From the NCBI RefSeq assembly GCF_007997135.1, contig NZ_VORU01000007.1, forward strand, positions 1 to 64,000: 64,000 nt of DNA. The letters are read 5' to 3'. The position numbers and the translations under genes are program-made. Position 1 is the first letter of the stretch, and every line of letters starts with the position of its first letter. The notes below the pieces were generated by a model. It worked only from the letters and a program-made list of their open reading frames with translations, was not told the DNA's origin and made no database searches. The stretch is from Aequorivita lipolytica. Its GTDB lineage: Bacteria > Bacteroidota > Bacteroidia > Flavobacteriales > Flavobacteriaceae. This document shows positions 17,674 through 26,417 of the stretch, one piece after another.

Positions 17674-19764
17674 TTATCTCTTTAATGTGAAATGGCCGCG
17701 GTACTTGGGTCTATTTTCCATTTCAATTGTAAACCAATAATCACTCGGTGGTAGTGGAGTTCCTTTTTCATTGGCACCATCCCAACCTTTGGAACGTGGT
17801 GGAATTGCCTTTAAAAACTTTCCATAACGATTGAAAATATAGATTTTCGCCTGCGGAAATTCATCCATTCCTATAATTTGCCAGTAATCGTGAATGCCAT
17901 CATTGTTGGGCGTAAAATAGCGCGGATAGTCCAATATTAAAACCTGTTGTGAAACGATACCACAACCGCGTCTATCGCGAACAAATACGGTATAATAACC
18001 ATTTAGCAGCCCAGAGAAAATGTTGCTTTGTTGGTAAATAAGATTAGTATCCAGCGCATAATCATAGAGCCCCGGTCCTTCTACAATTATTTCTATCGAG
18101 TTGTTTGAACCGTTGAAATCAATAATTTTGATATCGGTTATTGTAGCAACGTCTGAAGGAAAAACCTCGACGCTTACGCTATCTTCACAACCAAAATAAT
18201 TTGTAACGGTAACAGTATAAGTTCCAGGAGCATCAATAAAAATTTTATTCAGATTAGCGCCTTCTTCACCTGTATTCCACACATAATATTGAAATCCTGC
18301 TTGTACAGAAATTTTTAAGGGTTCTGTAGCGTTTAAGCAGTAGTAATATAACTCCTCATCGAATAAGGGCTCAGGCATGGGATTTACAACAATATTGAAT
18401 TGGGTATAATCAAAACATCCAGTAGCAATTTCCAGTAGAGTCACATAAATAGTCTGAGGATTTTCGGTATTTTGAAAACTTCCAGAAATAGGATTTGTAC
18501 CATTTAATCGGTCATCCAGAGAGATGTAATAAAATACCTGAAAATCACTAGGGGGAAGACCATTCAGGATTTCCGCATCCTTTTCGGAAAGATTTACTGT
18601 AATCAGACCATCAAAATCTTCATCACATACAATAAAACCTTCGGGTTGTGTTGCGCGTGAAATTCTATTTATATATCCTTGAAAGGAAGTTACAGCATAG
18701 CATAAAGGATCGCTTTCATCAGTAACTCGAACAAATACAGTTGTAGGCGTTTCAGTAAAATTTACAGTGCGGCCTAATGGGTTTACATTATTATTAGCGT
18801 CATCTTCAGTTTCGTGATAACTAAACTCGTAGCCTTGCGGATCCATAATCACCTCTGGAATTATAGCATCCAAAAAATAGGGCGCACTTGAATTATAATC
18901 GCAAAAAACAACATCTTCGGGATTCATTAATTCTGGGCTACCCACTTCAATTGTAAATGTGGTTAAATCTGTGCAACCATTTGTTCTTTTTATACGGGCA
19001 TGAATAACCTGAGGGTTTGAGGTACTGCGATATGGGCTTGCCAATGGGTTTACGCCAATACTGGCATCGTTTAGAGTTTCGTGATACGTTACAATAACAT
19101 CTGTTTGTGAACCAATTATTTCGCTAGTTTGTAACTCGAGATCGAAGTCTGTTAAACCATCTGGAATACCATCAGTATCACAATTTGTAAGATTCTCGGG
19201 TTGATAGGCAACAACACTGTCTGGAAGTTTTGCAGTTCCTGTGTAATACAAGCTTAGAGGTCCCGAACCCACGGCACGATCCACCAAAAGATAATATACA
19301 TCGCCCGCTGTGGCATCTATATATTTTAAGTAGCCATTGCCATCTTCTCCTGGGCCTTCATTTACATCAAGTTCGTCCATGTTTAGACCCGTTGCAACCG
19401 GAACGCCCGCAGCCAGCGGGTTGGTACTGGAACATCTAATAGAACTACCTAAAGTAGTACAAGTTACTACCGGACCATAAATAGCAAAATCATAATCATC
19501 TTCACCATTGTCGGGAATAAGATCGAAGGTGAATGTGCCCGATCCAATGATGATAAATTTAAACCAAATATTATGTTGATCGAAATAATAACAGGGCGGA
19601 ACTTCATTGTCAGGTAGTGAAAACTCATCAAAACCTATTCCGCTGGGATCAATACCTAAACTGGAATCGCCACAAATAATTATTGCGTTCACGCAATCGT
19701 TCGGATTTTGAGCTATGGCACTAAGGGTTAATCCAAGAAATAGGAATAGTAATTTCAATTTCAT
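17674..19764 (-). CDS. Large secreted protein with type IX (gliding-type) C-terminal sorting domain
   Basis: A 696-residue protein with a signal peptide (MKLKLLFLFLGLTLSAIAQ). An N-terminal lectin/jelly-roll-like part has NIWFKFIIIGSGTFTFD. At least three Ig-like repeats each carry the pattern VTYHETLNDA...NPLASPY, with variants at about residues 228, 318 and 410. It ends with a type-B type IX secretion domain: ILDYPRYFTPNNDGIHDYW, IYIFNRYGKFLK, GWDGANEKGTPLPPSDYWF. Such proteins cross the outer membrane through the type IX system and attach to or leave the cell surface. The ligand is unknown. It is monocistronic between apbE and the methyltransferase group. Confidence 0.88.
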   Translation of the reverse strand: MKLKLLFLFLGLTLSAIAQNPNDCVNAIIICGDSSLGIDPSGIGFDEFSLPDNEVPPCYYFDQHNIWFKFIIIGSGTFTFDLIPDNGEDDYDFAIYGPVVTCTTLGSSIRCSSTNPLAAGVPVATGLNMDELDVNEGPGEDGNGYLKYIDATAGDVYYLLVDRAVGSGPLSLYYTGTAKLPDSVVAYQPENLTNCDTDGIPDGLTDFDLELQTSEIIGSQTDVIVTYHETLNDASIGVNPLASPYRSTSNPQVIHARIKRTNGCTDLTTFTIEVGSPELMNPEDVVFCDYNSSAPYFLDAIIPEVIMDPQGYEFSYHETEDDANNNVNPLGRTVNFTETPTTVFVRVTDESDPLCYAVTSFQGYINRISRATQPEGFIVCDEDFDGLITVNLSEKDAEILNGLPPSDFQVFYYISLDDRLNGTNPISGSFQNTENPQTIYVTLLEIATGCFDYTQFNIVVNPMPEPLFDEELYYYCLNATEPLKISVQAGFQYYVWNTGEEGANLNKIFIDAPGTYTVTVTNYFGCEDSVSVEVFPSDVATITDIKIIDFNGSNNSIEIIVEGPGLYDYALDTNLIYQQSNIFSGLLNGYYTVFVRDRRGCGIVSQQVLILDYPRYFTPNNDGIHDYWQIIGMDEFPQAKIYIFNRYGKFLKAIPPRSKGWDGANEKGTPLPPSDYWFTIEMENRPKYRGHFTLKR

Positions 19765-19793
19765 TTAGGTGAAGTTTCGAACAAAAGAACGTA

Positions 19794-20603
19794 TTATTTC
19801 TTACATACGGGAATTAATTCGCCCAACGGAAGTCTATATTTTTCAATTTCAGAAGAAGAAATTGTATTTGTATAATCCACAGCTTCTACTTTGAAACCAA
19901 CATCTTCAAGTTTGCTGAAATAATCCATTCCATAAACGCGAACGTGATCGTATTGTCCAAATATTTTTGCGCGCTCCTTTGGGTCGGTAATGCTATTGTC
20001 TTCAAAAGTTTTTTCCAAATTAGCTTTATATGGAACTTGCAGAATTGCAGTTCCACCGGGTGCTAAAACACGGTAAATTTCCTGCATCGCTTTAGTGTCA
20101 TTTGGAATATGTTCCAAAACGTGGTTGCAGATTATAAAGTCGAATTCATTATTCTTAAATGGTAAATCGCAAATATCTGCTTTTACATCTGCAATGGGCG
20201 AATTGAGATCTGTTGTAGTATAATCCAGATTTTTCATTTTCCGAAATTTTTTATAAAACGCCTGCTCTGGCGCGAAGTGAAGCACCTTCAAATTTTCAGT
20301 AAAAAAACCTGTTTTATTTTGAAGATAAAGCCAAAACAATCTGTGCCTTTCCAAAGAGAGCGTTCCGGGCGAAAGTACATTTTCACGCACAATTTCATAC
20401 CCATACGGAAGAAACTTTCTGTAAGAGTTGCCACCAATTGGGTCTGTATATTTATTTCCCTTCAGAAAAAAAGCAAGAATCGGGCGACCAATTAAACTAA
20501 GTTTAATGAGCAATGGCCGAGGGATGGTATTTAGGATTTTTTTGAACAAAGTTGGAAGATAGCTATAAAACGAATTCTTTTTGCCTAAACTCCTTTTCTT
20601 CAT
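19794..20603 (-). CDS. Class I SAM-dependent methyltransferase
   Basis: A 269-residue protein taking the start MKKRSLGKKNS at 20603, which overlaps the map gene by 41 bases; an upstream ATG at 20639 would add 12 residues. After a basic N-terminus comes a Methyltransf_11 core: KVLHFAPEQ, DYTTTDLNSP, DICDLPFKNNEFDFIICNHVLEHIPND and YRVLAPGGTAILQVPY. This gives the SAM-binding and acidic motifs of the class I fold. Substrate unknown; similar proteins occur in polysaccharide loci, but no such genes are next to it here. It is coupled to map by overlap. Confidence 0.82.
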   Translation of the reverse strand: MKKRSLGKKNSFYSYLPTLFKKILNTIPRPLLIKLSLIGRPILAFFLKGNKYTDPIGGNSYRKFLPYGYEIVRENVLSPGTLSLERHRLFWLYLQNKTGFFTENLKVLHFAPEQAFYKKFRKMKNLDYTTTDLNSPIADVKADICDLPFKNNEFDFIICNHVLEHIPNDTKAMQEIYRVLAPGGTAILQVPYKANLEKTFEDNSITDPKERAKIFGQYDHVRVYGMDYFSKLEDVGFKVEAVDYTNTISSSEIEKYRLPLGELIPVCKK

Positions 20604-21381
20604 CACTAACAATCCCCAAAGCTTCGTAAACGTAAGCAAAAGTAGAAAGCAGTTCCGGTTTTCCGTTTACCAACGCAATGTTGTGCTCAAAATGCGCGCT
20701 TGGCTGGCCATCTTGCGTTACAATCGTCCAACCATCTTTCAGTTGTTTTACTTTGTGCGTCCCAATATTTATCATTGGCTCCAATGCAATGGTCATTCCT
20801 TCAATAAATTTCTTTCCGCGACCACGGCGGCCGTAGTTCGGCATTTCGGGGTCTTCGTGCATTTTTCTTCCCAGACCATGGCCTACTAACTCACGAACTA
20901 CACCATAGCCATGAGCTTCACAATATTCCTGAATTGCAAACCCAACATCGCCTACGCGGTTGCCAGCTTTAAATTCGCGGATACCGATGTAGAGTGATTC
21001 TTTAGTTATTTTCAGTAGTTGTTTTATTTCTGGAGCAACTTCGCCCACTTCAAAAGTATAGGCGTGATCTCCATAAAATCCGCTCTTTATAGCGCCGCAA
21101 TCTATAGCAACAATATCGCCTTCTTTTAGCGGAATATCTGTCGGCAATCCGTGAACCACCGCTTCATTCACGCTGGTAAGTAGCGTGGAAGGGCAATCAT
21201 ACAATCCCAAAAATCCTGGAATAGCGTCCTGACTGCGAATGTAATCTTCCGCCATTTTATTGAGTTTATTAGTGGTGACGCCAGGTTTTACTTCTCTTGC
21301 GAGCATACCCAAAGTGCGTGATACTACCAGAGCGCTTTCGCGCATCAATTCAATCTCTTCTGTTGTCTTCGGAATGATCAT
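20563..21381 (-). CDS. map: Type I methionine aminopeptidase
   Basis: A 272-residue enzyme that removes the N-terminal methionine of nascent proteins. The metal ligands are visible: the two aspartates in VAIDCGA and GDHAYTF, the histidine in GHGLGRKMHEDP, and glutamates in IALEPM and HFEHNIAL. The N-terminus IIPKTTEEIELMRESALVVS and the VVHGLPTD block are standard. Length is close to the usual 250-270. It starts four bases after the HAD gene end and overlaps the methyltransferase gene at its 3' end, so this is a minus-strand operon. Confidence 0.95.
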   Translation of the reverse strand: MIIPKTTEEIELMRESALVVSRTLGMLAREVKPGVTTNKLNKMAEDYIRSQDAIPGFLGLYDCPSTLLTSVNEAVVHGLPTDIPLKEGDIVAIDCGAIKSGFYGDHAYTFEVGEVAPEIKQLLKITKESLYIGIREFKAGNRVGDVGFAIQEYCEAHGYGVVRELVGHGLGRKMHEDPEMPNYGRRGRGKKFIEGMTIALEPMINIGTHKVKQLKDGWTIVTQDGQPSAHFEHNIALVNGKPELLSTFAYVYEALGIVSDEEKEFRQKEFVL

Positions 21382-21385
21382 AGTG

Positions 21386-21799
21386 CTATTTTAAAAAGGA
21401 GAACAATCCTTTCTTTTTGGTTTTAGGTTTTGCAGGTGCGGGTTCGCCAATAAGTTGCTGGTATATCTCGCCCCAACTTTTAAGTCCTCCAATATTGCGA
21501 TCGTCTATAAAAACGTCGGCATGAATTTTTCTGCTGAAGGAACTATCGAATTCTTCTTCGGGGAAACTTTGGTTTACGGCGTAAAAAACAATGCCGTTTT
21601 CTTCACAGAATTTTACCGCTTCTTCCAAAGGACGTCCTTTTCTATAGGTCCAAAGGATAAGCCTATGTCCCTCATCTTGCAATTTTTTAAGTGTATCAAA
21701 AGCAAAAATAATCGGGCGGCCAATGCGCGGATATTCATCTTCAACAATGGTTCCGTCAAAATCTACGGCTATGGTCTTTGTTTCTCTAATCATCGTCAT
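21386..21799 (-). CDS. HAD-like phosphatase domain protein (BT0820 type)
   Basis: A 137-residue protein with the HAD motif I DFDGTIVED (residues about 13-21), motif II in LILWTYRKG and an acidic pair in HADVFIDDRNIGG. This matches the small HAD subfamily typified by Bacteroides BT0820, of unknown substrate. A lysine-rich tail (PKTKKKGLFSFLK) follows the domain. It is the first gene of the HAD-map-methyltransferase group. Confidence 0.8.
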   Translation of the reverse strand: MTMIRETKTIAVDFDGTIVEDEYPRIGRPIIFAFDTLKKLQDEGHRLILWTYRKGRPLEEAVKFCEENGIVFYAVNQSFPEEEFDSSFSRKIHADVFIDDRNIGGLKSWGEIYQQLIGEPAPAKPKTKKKGLFSFLK

Positions 21800-21810
21800 T
21801 TTTCAAGCCG

Positions 21811-21818
21811 CAAATTTA
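21811..21818 (-). promoter_or_regulatory. Candidate -7 box before the HAD-map operon
   Basis: The minus strand reads TAAATTTG, an exact TAnnTTTG match, 12 bases upstream of the ATG at 21799. The leader would be very short. Confidence 0.5.
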
Positions 21819-21844
21819 CAAAGAATTATGCCGTTGCTAAAGTT

Positions 21845-22435
21845 TTATTCAGCGTAAGCATGTTTGTATTCTTTTCCGCTTAAAATTGCGAGCATATCTT
21901 TTTCAAGACTTTCAATAGGATATTCCACGATTCTGCCCAACTCTTTGCCATCTTTGTAAAAAATAAGTGTCGGCACATTGGTGATATTTTTACCTTCTTC
22001 CAAGCCTTGTGGCGTCGTTTTTTCTTCGGAAACGGTAATTAATGTGAGTTTGGATTCGTCAAAATTTGTTTCATCCAAAATTTTATAGAAATGGGGAGTT
22101 TCACGCTGGCTATCTTCACACCAAGTTCCCATAAAAAGAGTGATGGTTACCTCTTTTAAAAGCGGTTTTAGTTTATCCAATATTTCAGAATCTACAGTGT
22201 AAGTTTCGTAGCCTGTATTGAACCAATCTTTAAACGCTTCCATTTCAAAACCTTTACGGTTGGCCTTTCCCAAAAGCATCACAGAATCTTCGTAGGGAAC
22301 GGTGTCGTTTATTTTTTCTTTTGATTTTTCTGAAATCATTTCGGTGGAAGTATTTTCATCCATTTTAGTTTTTTCTTTTGAAGAATTGCAAGCAACAAAA
22401 AGTATTGCGGCGAAAATGATAAATAGTTTTTTCAT
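21845..22435 (-). CDS. Thioredoxin-family lipoprotein
   Basis: A 196-residue lipoprotein (signal MKKLFIIFAAILFVAC with a lipobox). It has a thioredoxin-like core around TITLFMGTWCEDSQRETPHFYK and a cis-proline block NVPTLIFYKDGKELGRIVEYP. The active site is WCEDS, with one cysteine in place of a CxxC pair, so it cannot form an ordinary internal disulfide. Single-cysteine versions of this family are frequent in Bacteroidota, and the function is unassigned. It starts eight bases after the gpmI stop on the same strand, suggesting co-transcription with gpmI. Confidence 0.75.
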   Translation of the reverse strand: MKKLFIIFAAILFVACNSSKEKTKMDENTSTEMISEKSKEKINDTVPYEDSVMLLGKANRKGFEMEAFKDWFNTGYETYTVDSEILDKLKPLLKEVTITLFMGTWCEDSQRETPHFYKILDETNFDESKLTLITVSEEKTTPQGLEEGKNITNVPTLIFYKDGKELGRIVEYPIESLEKDMLAILSGKEYKHAYAE

Positions 22436-22442
22436 AGAGCTT

Positions 22443-23960
22443 TTAAATTAAGGAATGTTGTGTCATTATTTCTGGTTTCTCAATCCCCATTACAGCTAGA
22501 ATTGTTGGCGCAATATCACCCAAAACTCCGTTTTTAACAGCTTTTATTTCGTTGTCCACAATTATAATTGGAACAGGATTGATAGTATGTGCGGTGTTTG
22601 GCGAGCCATCTGGGTTGCGCATTGTTTCACTGTTCCCGTGGTCTGCAATTATTATTGTTACATAATGGCTTTCCATGGCTTGCTCCACAATTGCCCGTGC
22701 ACAATTATCTACAGTTTCGCAAGCTTTTATGGCAGCTTCAAATACACCGGTGTGACCTACCATATCAGCGTTTGCAAAATTCAAGCAAATAAAATCTGCA
22801 GTTTCATTTTCAATTTCTGGTAGTATCATATCCCGAAGTTCGTAAGCGCTCATTTCGGGTTTTAAATCGTAAGTGGCGACTGTGGGTGATGGGCAAAGAA
22901 TTCGTTTTTCACCCTCGAAAGCAATTTCCCTTCCACCGGAGAAGAAGAACGTAACGTGTGGATATTTCTCTGTTTCTGCGATGCGAATTTGTTTATTTCC
23001 GTTTTTTTCCAACACTTCGCCCAAGGTATCGTGAAGATTTTCTTTATTGTAAACAACGTGGATATTTCCGAAGGAAGCATCATAATTGGTAAGCGTTACG
23101 AAATAAAGCGGAAGCGTTTTCATCCCAAAAATTTCGTGATCCTTTTGTGTCAAAACCTCAGTGATTTGTCTGCCGCGATCCGTTCTAAAGTTGAAGAAAA
23201 TAACTACGTCATCTTTTTCAATGTTGGCAACTGGTTTTCCGTCAGCAGTGGTCATCACAATTGGTTCTATGAATTCATCGGAAATTCCATCGGCATAACT
23301 TTCCCCGATGCTTTTTACCGCATTGTGTGATGGTTTCCCTTTTCCGAAGACCAATAAATCGTATGCTTTTTTTACACGTTCCCAACGTTTGTCACGATCC
23401 ATGGCGTAATAGCGGCCAATAATTGAAGCGAGTTTTCCGCCCGTTTTTTCCAAGTGATTTTGTAAATCTGCAATAAATCCTTTTCCGGAATGTGGATCTA
23501 CATCGCGACCGTCAGTAAAAGCGTGAACAAACACATTTTTTAAACCACTATTATTCGCAGCGGTTAGCAATCCTTTTAAATGATCAATGTGTGAATGCAC
23601 ACCACCGTTGGAAACAAGACCCAAAAGGTGAACCTTTTTATTATGAAAAATTGCGTGATTAAATGCCTTTTGAAGTTCGGGTTCATCACTTAAAGTTCCG
23701 TTTTTCACTGCCATATTTATTTTGGCTAGATCTTGATAAACGATTCTACCTGCTCCCAAATTCATGTGGCCCACTTCGCTGTTGCCCATTTGTCCCTCTG
23801 GCAGACCAACATTCATACCGTGCGTAAGCAATTGCGCGTGTGGATAATCTTTATAAAGTGAATCTATAAAAGGTGTATTTGCTTGGGCGACGGCGGAAAC
23901 GGCTGGATCTTGCGTAACTCCCCAACCATCGAGAATCATTAATAGTACTTTTTTATTCAT
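22443..23960 (-). CDS. gpmI: 2,3-bisphosphoglycerate-independent phosphoglycerate mutase
   Basis: A 505-residue cofactor-independent phosphoglycerate mutase interconverting 3- and 2-phosphoglycerate in glycolysis. Features: the start MILDGWG with an Asp metal ligand, catalytic serine in GQMGNSEVGHMNLGAGR, HSHIDHL, DGRDVDPHSG, FNFRTDRGRQ and the second metal cluster ADHGNSETM with NTAHTINPVP. Length and order match the ~510-residue family. A perfect TAnnTTTG box ends only four bases before the ATG, so the transcript may be leaderless or nearly so. Confidence 0.96.
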   Translation of the reverse strand: MNKKVLLMILDGWGVTQDPAVSAVAQANTPFIDSLYKDYPHAQLLTHGMNVGLPEGQMGNSEVGHMNLGAGRIVYQDLAKINMAVKNGTLSDEPELQKAFNHAIFHNKKVHLLGLVSNGGVHSHIDHLKGLLTAANNSGLKNVFVHAFTDGRDVDPHSGKGFIADLQNHLEKTGGKLASIIGRYYAMDRDKRWERVKKAYDLLVFGKGKPSHNAVKSIGESYADGISDEFIEPIVMTTADGKPVANIEKDDVVIFFNFRTDRGRQITEVLTQKDHEIFGMKTLPLYFVTLTNYDASFGNIHVVYNKENLHDTLGEVLEKNGNKQIRIAETEKYPHVTFFFSGGREIAFEGEKRILCPSPTVATYDLKPEMSAYELRDMILPEIENETADFICLNFANADMVGHTGVFEAAIKACETVDNCARAIVEQAMESHYVTIIIADHGNSETMRNPDGSPNTAHTINPVPIIIVDNEIKAVKNGVLGDIAPTILAVMGIEKPEIMTQHSLI

Positions 23961-23964
23961 TGTG

Positions 23965-23972
23965 CAAAGATA
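23965..23972 (-). promoter_or_regulatory. -7 box immediately upstream of gpmI
   Basis: The minus strand reads TATCTTTG, an exact consensus match, with only CACA between it and the ATG. Confidence 0.5.
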
Positions 23973-24047
23973 CGAAGGGTAGTTGGACTTTAAGTTTAGA
24001 GTTTAGAAGTCGATGAGTTGAGGTGTTTAAATGTTTAGTGGTTTAAA

Positions 24048-24088
24048 TCTTTCAACCCTTCGACAAGCTCAGGGTGACACTAGGAATT
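24048..24088. repeat. REP-like repeat CTTCGACAAGCTCAGGGTGACA
   Basis: The sequence CCTTCGACAAGCTCAGGGTG belongs to the same palindromic repeat class as the array near 63.4-63.7 kb. It stands alone here between gpmI and the S46 peptidase gene. Confidence 0.6.
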
Positions 24089-24130
24089 TCAATAGGTATT
24101 CTTAGTTTATTCAAAAAGCGTACCTATTAA

Positions 24131-24182
24131 AAGCCACGAATTCACGAATAATTTTAAATAATCATTCGTGAATTCGTGGCTT
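24131..24182. repeat. Perfect 19-bp inverted repeat, possible terminator
   Basis: The left arm AAGCCACGAATTCACGAAT and its exact reverse complement are separated by 14 AT-rich bases. It begins 11 bases beyond the S46 peptidase stop. T-richness after the stem is modest (TTTT), so it may be a terminator or a dispersed palindrome. Confidence 0.7.
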
Positions 24183-24192
24183 ATTACTTTCT

Positions 24193-26361
24193 TTACTTCT
24201 TCTTTTTAGATTTCACCTTTTCCTTTTTCGGGTGTACCAATTTCAACTCGTCAATCAAGTTTTTCGCACCTGCATATTTGTCCATTATAAAAAGCACGTA
24301 ACGGATATCTACCATAATATTGCGCGATAGAGCAGGGTCGTAATAGTAATCGCTCATCGTGCCTTCCCAAACGCGGTCGAAGTTTAAGCCTATTAAATTT
24401 CCGTGGGCGTCAATTGCAGGGCTGCCAGAGTTTCCGCCCGTGGTGTGGTTAGTACCGATAAAGTTGATTGGCATCTTACCGTTTTCGCCGTATTGGCCAT
24501 AATCTTTCGCTTCGTAAAGGTCTATTAATTTTTGTGGTACGTCAAATTCATAATCACCCGGAACGTATTTCTGCATTACGCCTTCAAGATGGGTTACTGG
24601 TTCGTAATAAATTGCATCTGCAGGTGAGTAGCCAGCTACTTTTCCGTAGGTTACACGAAGGGTGCTATTGGCATTTGGAAAAATACGAGCGTCCTTGGGG
24701 CTCAATTCCAATAAGGCTTTCATATAGTCGCGCTGCAAGCCTGAAATATTCAGTTCCAGTTCTTCATATTTTGGCGCTACTTTATCAAAATAAGTATCGG
24801 CCATTTGCTGTACAACCTTAAAACCTGGATCATTGTTTAATTTTGCTATCACAGTTTCAGCATCGCCTTCCAATAAATTCTTTACGGAGGCATAATCTAC
24901 AAAAGCAGAGTTATTATAAACATCGTTAGTTAACTGTTGGGGATTGAAACTTTTAAAGGAAGCAGGTAAAAACTGTTCCGGAACTCCTTCTGCATAAAGC
25001 GCAATCAGTGCCTCAAAAACTTCTTTATCAACCTGGCTGCTGTAATCTTTGTATTGACCTTCAAGTCTTTCTACCATATTGTTTCTTCTATCCTGAAAAG
25101 ATTGTGCGCCGCGGTTTTCATAAACTTGTTTCAATTGATAGGCTTGGTAAGCAGTGCGCAGCAATTCTACATTTCGCATTACAGTTTCCAGGTAATATTC
25201 TCGAGCTAATATATATGGCTCTATTTCGGTATAGTATTGTTCAAATTTTGGTAGAAGTTGTCCGTATTCCTGCTGCTTTCCTTTTTTATTTATCTGTGAA
25301 ATTAGCTCTTTTTCCTGTTGCTTTTTAATACCTATGGCGTTTGATTTTGTTAAGCCAAGTGTTTCACCTTTCCACTTTTTCCAGTAATTAGCGATACGCG
25401 CAAACTTGGAAGCATATTGAATTTTTATCTGAGGGTCTGCACGCATATACTTATCCTGAATAGCCAATGCAGCATCGCGAATAGCAATTCGGGCAGGGTT
25501 TACAGTGTTTATTACTTGCTCAATCGCAATTGAAGGTAAATACTCATCTGTAGCTCCAGGATAGCCAAATACCAAAGTGAAATCATTCTCTGCCACACCA
25601 TCCAAAGAGATAGGAAGAAAGTGTTTAGGAGTATAAGGCACGTTGTCTTCGGAATATTCCGCGGGACGATTATTTTTATCGGCATAGATTCTGAAAAGGG
25701 AGAAATCGCCAGTATGTCTTGGCCAGATCCAGTTGTCGGTATCGCTACCGAACTTTCCTATGGAAGAAGGTGGCGCACCCACTAAGCGAACGTCTTTATA
25801 GGTTTCCACCACAAAAAGCATATACTGATTGCCTTCGTAAAAAGTACGCACCCTATTTTCTTGCCATGCTTCTTTGGGAGAGGTTTGCACTACTTTAGCA
25901 ATATTTTCTTCAATCTTTTTTTGTTTTTCGGTTTCGCTCATTGCTGCAGTCAGGCCGTTCATTACTTGCGTTGTTACATCTTCTATGCGCACCATAAAGC
26001 TGGCGGTAACTCCAGGATTGGGCAGTTCTTCCTTTAGGCTCATCGCCCAAAAGCCGTCCTGCAAATAATCATTTTCCAAAGAGGAATGACTTTGTATTTG
26101 CGAATAACCACAGTGGTGATTGGTAAGCAACAACCCTTGGTTGCTTATTACTTCACTGGTACAGCCACCGTTAAAGTGGGGCACGGCATCCTTAAGGCTG
26201 GCATTGTTAACGTCATAAATGTCCTTCGCGGTCATTTTCATGCCGAGGTTGGTCATTTCAGATTCATTCATTCCTTCCAAAAGTGAAGGAATCCACATGC
26301 CCCCTTGTTGGGCGAAAAGTGGGACTGATAAAAAGATAAAGAGAAGGCGTAGTAATTTCAT
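24193..26361 (-). CDS. S46 family dipeptidyl-peptidase, DPP11-like
   Basis: A 722-residue periplasmic serine exopeptidase with a signal peptide (MKLLRLLFIFLSVPLFAQQGG). Chymotrypsin-like catalytic residues are seen in LLTNHHCGYSQI (His), GSDTDNWIWPRHTGDF (Asp) and TGGNSGSPAIDAHG (Ser, near the C-terminus). A helical lid fills the middle. In S46 enzymes the residue after the FD pair sets preference: Gly in DPP7 and Arg in DPP11. Here IGLNFDRVWEG has Arg, so removal of dipeptides with Asp or Glu at the second position is predicted. It carries a lysine-rich tail and is monocistronic. Confidence 0.9.
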   Translation of the reverse strand: MKLLRLLFIFLSVPLFAQQGGMWIPSLLEGMNESEMTNLGMKMTAKDIYDVNNASLKDAVPHFNGGCTSEVISNQGLLLTNHHCGYSQIQSHSSLENDYLQDGFWAMSLKEELPNPGVTASFMVRIEDVTTQVMNGLTAAMSETEKQKKIEENIAKVVQTSPKEAWQENRVRTFYEGNQYMLFVVETYKDVRLVGAPPSSIGKFGSDTDNWIWPRHTGDFSLFRIYADKNNRPAEYSEDNVPYTPKHFLPISLDGVAENDFTLVFGYPGATDEYLPSIAIEQVINTVNPARIAIRDAALAIQDKYMRADPQIKIQYASKFARIANYWKKWKGETLGLTKSNAIGIKKQQEKELISQINKKGKQQEYGQLLPKFEQYYTEIEPYILAREYYLETVMRNVELLRTAYQAYQLKQVYENRGAQSFQDRRNNMVERLEGQYKDYSSQVDKEVFEALIALYAEGVPEQFLPASFKSFNPQQLTNDVYNNSAFVDYASVKNLLEGDAETVIAKLNNDPGFKVVQQMADTYFDKVAPKYEELELNISGLQRDYMKALLELSPKDARIFPNANSTLRVTYGKVAGYSPADAIYYEPVTHLEGVMQKYVPGDYEFDVPQKLIDLYEAKDYGQYGENGKMPINFIGTNHTTGGNSGSPAIDAHGNLIGLNFDRVWEGTMSDYYYDPALSRNIMVDIRYVLFIMDKYAGAKNLIDELKLVHPKKEKVKSKKKK

Positions 26362-26417
26362 AGTTTTTTTTAAAATAATGCTTGCAAGATAACAATATAG
26401 GGGGAATTTTGCGAATA

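Noticed and set aside
21845-22435. A standard disulfide-exchanging thioredoxin
   Set aside because: The active site is WCEDS, lacking the second cysteine.
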